Shown here: positions 11,047 through 22,810 of the stretch, in pieces
How positions within the stretch are numbered: the stretch's first letter is position 1
Layout: each line of letters begins with the position of its first letter
Assembly (NCBI GenBank): GCA_963082975.1
Contig: OY720349.1
Span: 44,807,962 to 44,871,961 of the forward strand
Direction of reading: 5' to 3'
From: Labia minor
Lineage: Eukaryota > Arthropoda > Insecta > Dermaptera > Spongiphoridae
Length of the DNA: 64,000 nt
Position numbers and translations under genes: made by a program
Notes under the pieces: generated by a model
The model's database searches: none
What the model was told of the DNA's origin: nothing
Seen by the model: only the letters and a program-made list of their open reading frames with translations

Positions 11047-11914
11047 TATAACAATATTTATACAAAATATATATATATATATATATATATATCTTGATTA
11101 AAGAAAGAATTATAGGATGTCAAATTTTTTCAAAAGCATATAACTTGGCTTAAAATTGTTACCAAATGCTACTTTTTTTAAAAGGGAGAAAAATTCTCTT
11201 GTATACTGAGCTAGAAGGTGATGTTTAAAAGATTAGAGAAGGACTAGCTAGTTCTTCTTAGGTCTGGGTAAAATGTAGAATTATAGAACCGCCGTAAGCA
11301 AATTCTTCTTTTGATTAATAGAAATGTGAATTTTTTTTATTAATAGACTAGTATATATATTTGTTAGAAATATTATACTCTATTTAAATGAATTCAATTT
11401 AGTTATCTCTCTTATATAATGAAAGTTCTAATCAATGAAAGAAATATTTGAAAAAATTAGAAATGAAAAATTATTTTTTCCTTTAAAAAAAAAAGGTAAT
11501 ATTTTGTTGTTCTCATGGCTTATTGCGCAACGGTAATTATAAAAAAAAAAAGAAAAAGTTAAAATTTCGATTAAGCATAGTGTTAAGACTGTCGGCAATT
11601 GTTCTTTGTATTATTCTCAAGTGAAGTCGGTGAATGAACAACGAAACTTTCGCAGACCCCATTGTTTGTTTCGATTCTTTCCTGTTGCTCCCATGAATGA
11701 TTTCCGTGCCAAATGCATGATGTGCATGAATCCGTGAGACTTTCCAATTTTATAATTTTAAAATATTTATTTTTTAAAATATTTTCAATAAAAACAAAAT
11801 AAATATGCTTTTCAATATACATATATCATAAAATGTTGGATTTCTAAATATAATTCTTAGTTTTATTTATACTAAATAATTTTTTTTAATTCAATGAATT
11901 TAATTTTAAAAAAG
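11047..11914. other. AT-rich region; (TA)n microsatellite and a small mixed patch
   Basis: A (TA)n tract lies at about 11066-11092. A patch of higher complexity at 11580-11735 lacks an identifiable gene. Nothing else can be assigned. Confidence 0.5.
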
Positions 11915-12509
11915 CTGGAGTGTCTCCACTCGACTATCTCGCAAATTTGAATTGGATTAAATGACATATATTAATTTAAATTAAATTAAATTAATTAAAT
12001 TATAAATTAAAATTATTAAATAATATTTATTAAATCAGCGCATGTTTGGCTCTTTGTTGATGGCACCACGTCACGTGTTGGCGCGTGAGATTGCAGCGTT
12101 AAAAAATTAATTCTGGTAATTTCAGCGAATCAATCAAGCTGAAAATCTATATATAGCAGTTTTATACAATTATTAATCATGCGAAAAATTATCAAACGTA
12201 TATCTTTATTTTTACGGTCACTTTAGAGGAAAAAAAATCAAAACGTTGGGCTACATTTCTCAAAAGTTGATAGAAAACTATGAATTTTGAATAATGCCCA
12301 TGTACCAAATTTCATCATTCTAACTCAAACCGTTTTTGCGTAATCTTGGTTACATACATACACACACATACACATACACACACACACAGACATTTTTCTC
12401 AACCTTGGTGAAAATGATTCAGGAACCTTCAAAACCTATAAAAACATCAAAATCTCAACATCGAAAATTTTCGTGATCGCAATACTATCACTTACGAGAT
12501 AGTAAAAAT
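11915..12509 (-). mobile_element. Family B (Helentron/DINE-1-like) copy B1
   Basis: On the minus strand it begins TTTTTACTATCTCG and ends GCGAGATAGTCGAGTGGAG plus CACTCCAG. The terminal hairpin is GAGTG-TCTC-CACTC. It has a central CACACA-type microsatellite (about 12358-12390) and the AAACGGTTTGAGTTAGAATG core. A CACGTG lies at 12072-12077. It is non-coding. Confidence 0.75.
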
Positions 12510-13240
12510 ACAACAAAATAATTTGAACCTATTCGGGCTTTGAGAAGGCTTGAAAATAATTACAAATTAAAGAACTCATAAATCCATTTTTCATATATAT
12601 ACGATTATGTCTCTCTTTTTATATGTGTGTGTGGGTGAACAGTTTGTCTAATGAGCACAAATTTTGTGTAGGAATGTTATAAATTCCAAAAGAACCCGTG
12701 TTAGTATTTATGGGTATGTGCAAAACAATTTTAAATTTCTTAGACAATAATGACAAAGAATCAAAAATGATAAACAACGATGAAAATATGAATGAGGATA
12801 TTATTTAAAGAAATAAAAAATATTTATTTTAACATAAACTATAAACGAAATTGAAAATTAATATCAGGAATTATAAAAATGTATTAAAAGAAGTTTGGTA
12901 AGTAAAAGTTGTGTGATATTCGGATCAGATTTTCTTATATAGGATAGAGAAATCACCAAAAAATGGAATTTTAATTTTTAAATTTCTTTTGCATTCTTTA
13001 TTCTTGATGCAAGTTTTATTTCTATATATTATTATTATCTGATCCAGTTAATAGTTTATGCGTTAAATTAGAAAAGGATGATAATTCTAACCACTTTGGC
13101 ACAATCCACAGTAAACTACAATATATTTATTAATATGTAGGATTTGTTGTAGAATAGTTTGAATGAAAAGAAATCACAAAGTTAAAACGATGTTCCAATG
13201 TATACATAGTTGGTTAAAATTTTCGAATGAGTGATCGATT
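12510..13240. other. AT-rich region without genes
   Basis: No gene or transposon terminus could be identified. A mixed patch at about 12590-12730 with a TGTG run is unassigned. Confidence 0.5.
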
Positions 13241-13720
13241 TAAGTAGAGGGGACTGCTGAGATTTCTAACGTCATTTCATATAATGATAATGAGCCGGGT
13301 GGCCAGTGCTTGTGATATCCGTTTTTCCGCCAGTAGCAATGTGATTATGTGAATCCTAGGCAAATGAGCGGCCGAGATTTCCGATTCCCAGGGAAGCGAC
13401 CAGGACGCATCCTGTTTCGCGTGAGACAATTCCCAAACTCTTCAACGTCTCTCGCTAGCATTGGCTTTTCGAATGAGTGGAGTGCAATACGTTGCACGTG
13501 CATGACAAGCGTCATATGAGCTACAAATCTGTACAAAACCACGGAGGAGGAACAGCACACCTGCTGGCTGCAGTTCACTGCTTGGAAAGATCTCCCCTGC
13601 AGATTGCTCAGGTGTAAATGGAGATGATCAATGACGGAGATAAGCTGATACCGCTCTCAGGGTTGAAGGTTGCCAACATCTTACGAAACATGTTCTATTC
13701 ATTGACATCTAAATGGAAAA
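13240..13720. other. Large GC-rich island, possible enhancer or conserved non-coding element
   Basis: About 480 bp with near-balanced base composition. It contains CAATACGTTGCACGTGCATG (CACGTG at 13495-13500), CAGCACACCTGCTGGCTGC (paired E-box-like CACCTG/CAGGTG) and GATAATGAGCCGGG. The 77-codon minus-strand frame (13345-13578) has no recognisable domain. It matches no other repeat here. Confidence 0.4.
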
Positions 13721-14111
13721 CAATGATGTTTCGTTGCGGTTTTTCATTTTCTCTTTTTTACATGATATTCAATATCCTAGTTTAATTTTTTATTTAAAAA
13801 AAAAAAATATAATTTTTTTAAAAGAATCCCTATAAGAAATATTGTCCTATATTAGTGGTCCCTTTTTATCGCCGGTTATCTAACAAGTATTTGTATGAAC
13901 AGCTAATATAAAAAATAAATTAGTATTTTGTAAAATTCAACAAGGCAATACTAACTAAATTTAAAAAAATAAATAAATAAATAAAAATATAATTCAATTT
14001 TTACAAAATATATATAAGTTTTATTTTACGCTTGCTCTCTGTGACTGTCAAAAATCTCTTGGGTTTTTTATTTTAAAAAAAACATCAATCATATTATGTA
14101 TTAAATAAATA

Positions 14112-14230
14112 CCCTGTAGAAGGGGTTTTCAAACTGTGGTAGATGCACCACTACTGGTATTTTATTACTTGACGGTAGTACCTACAGTACAATTACTTTT
14201 TGGTGGTAATCTTTTTGGTACCAATTTCAA
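14112..14230 (+). mobile_element. hAT-like terminal fragment
   Basis: GGGGTTTTCAAACTGTGGTA followed by paired CACCACTAC/GGTAGTACC motifs resembles the end of hAT (Charlie-type) transposons, usually CAGNGGTTYTCAAACTGTGG. The first bases are altered, and family A copy A3 begins directly after. The other end is not seen. Confidence 0.4.
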
Positions 14231-14856
14231 TAAGTTGACCTGTGGCCAGGTCCGAACCGACCGACGGTTTGAAAAATTAATTTCCAGCTACAGAAACAAT
14301 TTCAAATAATTTTAATATATCTATTAATGTAATAAAAAACATATAGGCATATAACATAAATATTTTTAATTTTATTTTATTTATAATATATATGTAAGAC
14401 CAGGCTGTGACGTCATGAATGGCTGGATGACGTCATATAATTTTAAATCAAGAAAAAACTAATAATTATGATTTTTCTCGAGGATAAAACCAATACAAAG
14501 TGCATGATTCGTGGTGATATATAAAAAAATCTCCTCATGTGAAATTTGGTGTGAAAATAACCCTTCCCTTCCTATCGTCGATCGCTAATACTACCACTTC
14601 CGGTTTCCGGAATTGCACCAAAAGTTGATCAATTCATCCCACTGATGCATTAAGTAAATATACCAAATTTCATCGAAATCGGTTGAGCCGTTCAGGCTGT
14701 ACACATCTTTACGGACGGACGGAAGGACAGACATGATGCTAAAAATACTTTTTTCTGTTAAGAAAATGCATGATTCGTGGAGATATGTAAAAATCTCCAC
14801 ATGTGAAATTTGGTGTGAAAACAATACCTCCCTTACTATCGTCGGTCGGTAAAAAT
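14231..14856 (-). mobile_element. Family A copy A3
   Basis: A full-length copy on the minus strand. Hairpin GACCTGTGGCCAGGTC lies at 14237-14252, inverted ACCGACCGACGG follows, and the far end is CGTCGGTCGGTAAAAAT. The paired TGACGTCA sites near 14407-14435 are retained. The (TCCG)n array is reduced to about 14712-14732. The 94-codon minus-strand frame over it is repeat sequence, not a gene. Confidence 0.75.
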
Positions 14857-15100
14857 AAAACAATAATAAGAACACAATAAAATTACCCTTATATATGACT
14901 ATATTGAAATTCTAATTTTTCTTACTGCAATATTATTTTAAAATTTATTAGCAAAATTTTCTCACACTCACTTTTTAAGAAATGTCAAGCACCTTTTTTT
15001 GAATCCACCTCCCTAAAGATATTAACCCTCAAACAATCAAAATCTATCATAAATATGAGAAGTAAATTATTTGATTTTATATTATTATTTTAAAAGATAA

Positions 15101-15312
15101 TTTTTACCGACCGACGATAGTTTTTATTTTTATCTTCCGCATTTGATCAACTTCCATTTTTCATATTTAATTTAGAAGGGATTTTTGGAAAACAACTTCT
15201 GAAAAATTGATCCAATTTTATTGTAAATCTACTTATAGGAAATTGTTTCTGTAGCTGGAAATTAATTTACTTCAAACCGTCGGTCGGTTCGGAACTGGCC
15301 ACAGGTCAACTT
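15101..15312 (+). mobile_element. Family A copy A4, internally replaced
   Basis: Only the outer ends of family A remain: ACCGACCGACGATAG at 15106 and CGTCGGTCGGTTCGG near 15280. The interior (about 15121-15215) is an unrelated AT-rich segment. It reappears in reverse orientation next to copy A6 at about 42785-42875. Confidence 0.7.
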
Positions 15313-15799
15313 ATTTATTTTAAATTAATATTGTCCTTTTTAAAAGATAAAATTTATGAGAAGTTAGGTAATATAAATAAATAAAATAATAACTTTTACT
15401 AAATAATATTTAAAAATAATTAATGGTGTTTATTTGAATTTTAACAAATTTAAAGAACATATAGAAATTTATATTTATTTTTATTATATTTTTAGAATAT
15501 TAAATTTTAATTGTGGTAATAAAGAAAGACGGTATCGTCCTTATTGGGAAGTGATTGCAAAAAATTTTTTGAAAAATTTTCAAAATAATTTTTTCAAGAA
15601 TACTGTCATCATTTATAATAATAAAAGAAAAATTGACTTAAAATAATAAATAAAATACAGACGGTATAAATAGGTTTCCCTGAAAATTTATTCCAAACAA
15701 ATTATTGTGACAGGAAACTTACCTTGATTTTTAGAGGAAAAAAAGGAAGAAATTAATGACCGTGATTTAATGGAAAGGATATATATATAATATTCAGTT

Positions 15800-16050
15800 G
15801 AATAGTTTAAAGTGTGTCTTGGTAGACATCCTGTATCAATCATGGGATGATCATTTTACAAATGTCGCATTTCATTAAATGTTTTACTGCATTGCGGTTG
15901 TCCCTTCCATTTTTAACAGGTAAACTCCACCCATTGGGATGCAACCTGTGTCTGGCCATTTGATAGAGACCTCCGGTCTCGAAGACAACCTATCAATGGG
16001 GGAACTTTTCCCTTTTCCATTTGACATCACTCGTTTTCAAGGATTTATTA
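15800..16050. other. GC-richer island, possible conserved non-coding element
   Basis: Unique mixed sequence containing TGCATTGCGGTTGTCCC, CAATGGG repeats and GAGACCTCCGGTCTCG, a GAGACC/GGTCTC dyad near 15967. No ORF is present. Confidence 0.3.
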
Positions 16051-16304
16051 AATAAACGATACCTGTCTCATGAAAGTTAACGGAAATCAATTTATTATTT
16101 ACTTTCAGAGAATATATAAGATGCCTTTATATGAGATAAACTATTTAGAATAAAAGAGCTACATTTCATAGAAAACTGACCATCAGCCCTCATTTAAACT
16201 TGTAAATATTATATTAGGGTGTTTAAATCCAAATTATAACAAAAATAGTATATTTATTATCTCTGAGCAACTCATTCAAATGAATGATCTTTCAGTAGGC
16301 AATA

Positions 16305-16340
16305 ATTTTTACCGACCGACGATAGTAAGGGAGGTATTGG
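16305..16340 (+). mobile_element. Family A 5'-terminal stub A5
   Basis: Only the first 35 bp of family A, TTTTTACCGACCGACGATAG through GGGAGGTATTGG, is present. The rest is absent. It is the hairpin unit alone. Confidence 0.6.
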
Positions 16341-16607
16341 TATATTTATGAAGACTAAGAGGCAGTTAAGTTGAAAAATAAATAAATCAAAAGTCACTAA
16401 ATTTTTGCAACATTATTTCATTTTCAATATGAATTTATAATTAATCTATAAAAATAAAACAAAATACTTATATTGTAAAATAGTAAAAGACTTCCATTAT
16501 ATTAAGATGAAATTCTCTAAGAATTGTTCTTTTTTTGAAATTCTCTAAATGGGAAATTATTTATTGTACTTATATATTTTTATAAGCCAGGGATATATAT
16601 ATATATA

Positions 16608-17106
16608 CCAGCGATGTCTGAAAAGTTTCCGACCTGGGCAAGAAAAACGATGTTTTTCAATTTTTTTTTTGTTTTATTTTTCAAAATTCAAGATAGCTGA
16701 GACCTGTACGATGTCAGCTGAACGTGTGCGAAATATTTTGCAAAACCATATGAATATGGAAAGCTGTGTGCAAATGGGTGCCGCATTTCCTAACGTTAGA
16801 CCAAAAATTGCTTCAAAAAACCATTTCTAACGACAATTTGGCGTTGTAGGCGTAATCTAAACGAATTTTTGCGTCGATTCATAAGTGTTGATGAGACTTA
16901 AATTAAATTAAATCAAATTTAATTAATTAATTAAATAATTTATTAATTAATTAAATTAATTAATTAAATAATTTATTAATTAATTAAATTAATTAATTAA
17001 ATAATTTATTAATTAATTAAATTAATTAGAATGATGATGGAGATTATGTTAAAAAAAAATTGAAAAACATCGTTTTTCTTGGTCGGAAACTTTTCAGACC
17101 ACCCTC
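16608..17106 (+). mobile_element. Deleted mariner element, copy 1
   Basis: TGTCTGAAAAGTTTCCGACC at the left and GGTCGGAAACTTTTCAGACC at the right are terminal inverted repeats next to TA. The interior keeps a piece of mariner transposase (RVRNILQNHMNMESC, then a frameshifted equivalent of the copy 2 LTLDQKLL segment). It then has an AT-only tandem array and the transposase C-terminal codons. It is an internal deletion derivative and cannot encode transposase. Confidence 0.8.
16916..17028 (+). repeat. AT-only tandem array (about 34-bp period)
   Basis: The unit built from TTAATTAATTAAATAATTTA is repeated about three times inside mariner copy 1. Copy 2 has about one unit at 46790-46842. The array therefore expanded after the deletion that joined the two ends of the transposase. 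Confidence 0.75.
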
Positions 17107-18274
17107 AAATATATTAATTTTTCTAAAAAATAATAGATAATTTCCCAATCTCCAAATATTTTTTAAATAAAAATAAATGTTAAACATAATTTATTAATTA
17201 AATTAGAAAATAAAATTCGGAATACAATAATTTATTTTATATGAATTTTGTTAATAAAAAAATGTTTATTAGTTTTTACTGACTACAACATACACGAGTA
17301 TGTCCGTCACACTCGATGAGTATCATGATTATAAGGATTGAATCACTTCGACCTAGACTACATAACTTTATTTAATTTGACATATTTGTATTTCATATCA
17401 TATATATAACAATTTAACAATTTAAAAATATTAAAAATGTATAATAAAAATTTTATTTCATAATGGATTAATTAAAATATTATCTCATTAAAAGTACTTG
17501 ATCAATGAAATAATTAATTTATTATTTTTTAAATTATTAAATATTCAGATTACTCTATTCCTTATTGTTAATTAATATAGTAAAGTTTATATGGGTGAAA
17601 TAAACCTGTATCTGAATTTTCATTTTCAGAAAATCTCAAAAAACTGTACACTAAAACGAATTCTAAACGATATTCTAAAATCATTTATAGACCAATTTTT
17701 AGAAATGTTTTTGGACTTCCGAAAGCATCAAAACGTGTATTTTCAAAATCGTCACTCAGTTTAGAATAGATTTTAAAAAATCAATTCAAAATCAATTTAA
17801 ATATTAAATAACAGAAATTAAGAATTTTTCTTGATTTTTAAGTTCAATTAAATTAAAATTATTTAAAAATTTATTATATTATATATAAATTCTTTTTATA
17901 AAGTTTCAAAATTGTAATTTTTCAATAATTTAAGAAATTAGAGATTTAATAATACTAAGTCAGATACAGTAACCAGTAATTTTCTTTATATATCTTAATA
18001 TAAATTAATTTTAATTGATTTATTTTTTTGTTTAATTCATTTTATTTATTTCTTTAGTATTTCACTGATCAATTAATTTTAAATGAATAATTCAGATTAT
18101 ACTCACTCCATGAACTTTTTTTTTCAATTCTTATAAATCTTACAATTTCTAATTAACTTGAATATAATTTAATGGTCTTCATTCAAGATACGTGTTTATC
18201 ATTATAAATTTGAATTGTTTTTTTTTTATTTTTCTTATTATATAGGTATATATCTTTATAAAATGCACACACAT
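17107..18274. other. AT-rich region without genes
   Basis: No gene or transposon end was identified. Composition is uniformly AT-rich apart from a small mixed patch near 17290-17370. Confidence 0.5.
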
Positions 18275-18560
18275 TTGTTAATTACAAGAAGAGGAGTAGT
18301 AGAAGCGGTAAAAGAGATATATGCTTTTTGCTTGGCCGCTTTCTGCAGAGGTCGTCACTTCATTTCGCCTGGAACGGAGCATTTAGCCGTAGAAAAAAAC
18401 AACAGAGAGAAAGCAAGGTGGTTGTTAATATGCGAGACGTCCGATGCGCACGCGTGGCGCCAGTCGTGCCACGTGAGTGGCATCTGCGCAAGGCGCAAGA
18501 CGTGCGCAGCAGCTCATCGGACAAGTTTCCTGCCTCCCTGATCGATCAACCAACAATCCA
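18275..18560. other. GC-rich island with overlapping short frames
   Basis: A sharply GC-enriched, CpG-containing block with GACGTCCGATGCGCACGCG and GTGCCACGTGAGTGGCA (a perfect inverted repeat around CACGTG at 18470-18475). Two frames (108 and 101 codons) overlap it in different phases. Neither resembles a known protein and both run into AT-rich sequence. It could be an exon or a regulatory element; I favour regulatory. Confidence 0.35.
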
Positions 18561-18653
18561 CCCTCATTCCACCTCCCACCAACCATTTCGTGTTGTCATC
18601 CAGCACTTTTTCAAATCTTATCAAATAATTTGAAAAATATTTTTAAATAAAAA

Positions 18654-19271
18654 TCGGGAGTGTCCTCCCCTAGACTTTCCCGCATATAAATAGGTAATTA
18701 GGTTATTATTATTATGTTTTAACAACAATAAAAATAAACAAACTAATTAATTTAAATTATAAAGTAAAGTGGTTTAACACTATTATATATATTTATAATT
18801 TACACCTAACGCTACTTGTATAGGTAAAATGTCACTTCCGGTAGTCAGATCATGATGAAATTTGGTATCTGAATTTTTTTCATATTTGTAAATCTATATA
18901 CAAAATAGGAAGCAAATATCTCTAAGCAAACTGGTACTTTGCTTGAAAGGTAAACGCAACCAGTGTAGGTAAAGTACCACTTCCGGTTAATCGATTTTGA
19001 CTAAATTTTGTTAGAAATCTACAAACTGTGAATAATATCCGTGTACCAAATTTCGAAGTCCTAGCTTCATTAGTTTCTGAGTAAATTTGCTCACAGACAA
19101 ACATTACATACATCCATCCATACATACATACACACACACAGACATAATTCGAAAAATGGTATTTTCCGACTCAGGGAGGTCTAAAACGTCAAGATCTATC
19201 GAAATCTCGAAGTCGAAATATTTGACGATATTCCAATACTTCCCTTATACGAAGTATGCGGGAAAGTAAAA
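18654..19271 (-). mobile_element. Family C (Helentron/DINE-1-like) copy C1
   Basis: On the minus strand it starts TTTTTACTTTCCCGCATAC, folds TACTTTCCC with GGGAAGTA, and carries a (TGTA/TGGA)n microsatellite at about 19104-19142. It ends TATGCGGGAAAGTCTAGGGG with terminal hairpin GGGAG-GACA-CTCCC. It is non-coding. The 5' half aligns with family B (AATTTTCGA...CGAGATTT...ACGTTTT). Confidence 0.75.
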
Positions 19272-21040
19272 AAGCTTAGAAAATTATAAAATTTCATAAA
19301 AATAGATAATATAATTTTTTTTTACTAATTTAGTCTTACAATGATATTATAATAAATAATACTTATTTACAATTAAACTTATTAAAATATACATTAATTA
19401 TAACATACTTAATTTTAAATATTTTTTTATAAATTTATAATTTATTTAGTAGATTATGATAAATTATTAAATTATTAATTTCCTAATTGCAGACAGATTT
19501 AATTCATTCAAAACAATTTTTTTACATTTTTTTTTTAAATTTTAAATAAATATTTAGATATTTAAATAAGGGGGTGAAAAAATTTTTCTAAACAAACTAA
19601 AATATATTTTTTTTCTATTTTAACCGGCTTGATAGGCGTTGTCCTTGCGTAGGACGTACAAAGTCAGTAGTTTTTTTTCCATTTTAACCTAAAGATCCAA
19701 TCCAAATGGTTGCTATTCAAAAAATTATATAATCGAAAAAATATTTTATGGTAAACATCACATAAAGAAAATCTAAAAATGATAACATATGAACACTGTT
19801 TCTATTTATGAGTTGACTTATTTACAATTAATATTAGTTTTGCTAGTGGTATGTCAATGTATAGTGAGTCAGCGGCATAATTGAGGAAATGTTCATGTAT
19901 CTTAAAAAAAAAAAAAAAAAAAATCCTTCAAACTACATAAATGAAATGTATATTTGAATAAATTGCGATTACCGACACACCTTCTAATTGATTCAGCTGA
20001 GTCATTTTCGTGCAATCGCTCATAATTTTTTCAAACCTTCTGCCTACGTTTTAACCGTGCCATATCAATATTTACTAAAATGAAAAAAAAAAAAAAATGA
20101 ATACTAACTAAAAGCCTGGGAAAAATGCTTGTCAACAAACAAACATCTTAAGCGAGATAAGTTAGTTTGCTGAACAAGTGTTTATAGTCAGAGCATCACA
20201 TGAGATAACATTCCGAAAACTCCATGAGAAAAACTTTTAAAAAAATTTATGGATCTTTACAATTTGATAAGTTCTTTAATTTATCAAAGAAATCAAATAA
20301 AGTTAAATGGTGATAATATCATGAGAAATAAATATTAAAGCCAAAAAGGTAAAAATTTGATATGTTTTTTTTTCTTTTTCTTAGAAGAATGCAATATTAT
20401 GGAAGATACAATTTATTATTTTATTCAATCAAGATTAGAAAATAAAATATTTGATTTTTAGTGGATTTTAATTTAGGAAAAATCATAAAATATAAATAGA
20501 TTTACACATATCCTAGTAATAACTCAAACTGATTATATAATATTTCAAGACTTATTTATTTAATAAATTTTTGCAATTGTTAGCATTAAATAAATCAACA
20601 AAGTAAAGATTACTTTGATCTAAATGATATTTTTCTACGAGTACTTTTGAAAGTTGCTTATTGGAAAATTTGAAGGCCAAAATAGAATTTACAATTCGTC
20701 TTTGTTATTCAATCATCTCTAATTATAGGATTAATTTTGTTCCATTTATTTAATATTTATGATTTTAATTGAACTAACATATATTCATATCTATATAAAA
20801 CAAATTTATTTTATTATGATCTTGGAGGTAATGATACATATTTTCATACACCGCGAGTTTTCTTTTTATAATATATTAATAATACTTTAAAAATTCAAAT
20901 GTATGTATAAAGTAAAAGGAATTTATATATTAATATTATTTTATATATTATATATTATATATAATATATTATAATAAATAGATTTACACAATATCATAGT
21001 AATAACTCAAACTGATTATATATATTTCAATATATTCGAG
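19272..21040. other. AT-rich region without genes; short direct repeat
   Basis: It contains a poly-A run at about 19903-19923. A roughly 55-bp segment (AGTAATAACTCAAACTGATT) occurs at about 20490-20550 and again at about 20977-21032, just before LINE D3. No gene is apparent. Confidence 0.5.
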
Positions 21041-21044
21041 ATGA

Positions 21045-21775
21045 GTTTAAAGCGATGGGGGTTTGAAATTAATAGTGATAAGAAAAAATATTTAGTAACA
21101 AAATCTTAATATACAAAATGTAGAATTTGAATATGTAGAAAAATTGAATGTAATCACGAAGGATAATAATATTTGAGAAGAATTTAAATCGAGGTTGAAA
21201 TAGGGAAACGCCTGTTATCATGCAATAAAGGGGCTTATCGCTTCAAAATTATTATCAAAGAGGATAAAAATTAAAATATATAAAACAATTATATTACCCG
21301 TTGTATTATATGGGTGTGAGGCATGGTCTATGACCTTAGGAGACGAGAGTAGATTTAGAGTATTTGAGAATAGGATTCTGCGAAGCATTTATGGGCCAAA
21401 GAAAGATGAGGTCACCGGGGAATGCCGGAGACTGCATACCGAGGATTTGCATGATCTCCATGCATCTCCAAACATATTTAGGATTATAAAATCGGGAAGG
21501 CTGCGATGGGCAGGGCTCGTGACTAGAATGGGAGAGGAAAGAATGGCGAATAACATATTGGTGGGGAGACCGAGTGGAAAACGACCGCTTGAAAGACCAA
21601 TGTCGCGGTGGGTGGACAATGTAGGAAGGAATGTGAGAGAGATGGGAGAGGGTAGGGGTTGGATGGATATGTGTGGCTAAGGATAGGGACACTTGGAGAA
21701 CTGTGGTTGCTGCGGCCAAGAACTTTCGAGTTCCTGAGAGCCACAGAGATAGACAACATTTGAATTCTCAGTGCA
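21045..21775 (+). pseudogene. LINE reverse-transcriptase 3' fragment D3 (best preserved)
   Basis: The frame from about 21330 to 21680 reads LGDESRFRVFENRILRSIYG, PKKDEVTGECRRLHTEDLHD and GRPSGKRPLERPMSRWVDN. This is the widespread C-terminal part of insect non-LTR retrotransposon ORF2, after the RT palm and thumb. Upstream, GFEINSD and VEFEYVEK continue the RT with frameshifts. The end reads DRDTWRTVVAAAKNF-like and then AGAGCCACAGAGATAGACAA. No endonuclease or catalytic YADD/FADD box is present, so it is a 5'-truncated dead copy. Confidence 0.85.
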
Positions 21776-21942
21776 TAATAAGCATTTTATGAGTAATTTA
21801 ATTGATAGTTATTTAATTTATTTATAAATTTTGTAAGACCAATTTTAAAATCTGAATAATATAGAGATTTTTCAGATATTTTAATTTTAAAAACTAATTT
21901 ACATGTGATATCTTGTCTATACATAAAAGATATTATTAGCTG

Positions 21943-21982
21943 GATTATTTCGAGTTCCGTAGAGCCACAGAGATAGATAGAT
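21943..21982 (+). mobile_element. LINE 3'-tip fragment
   Basis: TTTCGAGTTCCGTAGAGCCA followed by CAGAGATAGATAGATA repeats the last bases of D3 and D2. It probably marks the true LINE 3' end with its GATA-type tail. It lies about 170 bp beyond D3. Confidence 0.6.
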
Positions 21983-22609
21983 ATTATTTTAAACCAGTAA
22001 TATTATTTCAATGTCGATAAATACAATTCTCGTTATATAAATATATAAAATTAAATGAATTAATAATAATTATTATCTAATAATAAATCTATATAGAAAT
22101 AACTTTTTCTTTCTATATATTTTAATTTTCCAAGTTCCATTTTAATTATTAAAATTAACTGAATTGATATTTAGTCTTTCCATTATTATTATTATTATTT
22201 TTCAAAAATTCTTAAGTGTAACCCTTGTGCCAGTTATGCTTGTCATTGACCCCAGATACCTATTTATTAATTTTTTTACTGGTTTGGTTAATCATATATT
22301 GAATAATACATTCATCTTTTTAAAAAACAGATGATCGAAATGAGAAAGGGGTATCCATATTGAATTTTTGTCTTTTCAAATATTGTTTAATAAAATAATT
22401 ATGTGAAAATTAAATTCATGGAGATATGTATTTTTCTGGGATTTTCTTTCTTAAATCATAACTATTTTCATAAATTGACTATTTTAGAAGAATTTTAAAG
22501 AAAATGTTAAAATAGATTATCCATTAAAATTATTTAAGAATATAAATACTTATTTATTTATATAATAATTTTTTATATAATAAAAATATAATAATATATA
22601 TATATATGG

Positions 22610-22810
22610 TTGATGATTTTTAAATTGCAATTAATAAAAATGAGCAAGGCCAGATGCAATGCAAGTGGTGCATCTGTACTGATGGTTGGAAGATAGATAA
22701 ATGGATGGATGGGTCGTGTCTGTGTAGTATGTAGAATCGGGAGACTCTTTCTGTGTGTGCTACAAGGGCCGAGACAGTTAGCCGTCACACAGATACAGGG
22801 ACAAGCTGAT
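22610..22810. other. GC-richer island, possible conserved non-coding element
   Basis: Mixed unique sequence with GCAATGCAAGTGGTGCATC, GATGGATGGGTCGTG and GTTAGCCGTCACACAG. The 71-codon minus-strand frame has no recognisable domain. Confidence 0.3.

Noticed and set aside
18922-19137. 71-codon frame MCVCMYGWMYVMF...
   Set aside because: It recurs in all family C copies (also 53014 and 62986) and is repeat-encoded microsatellite translation.
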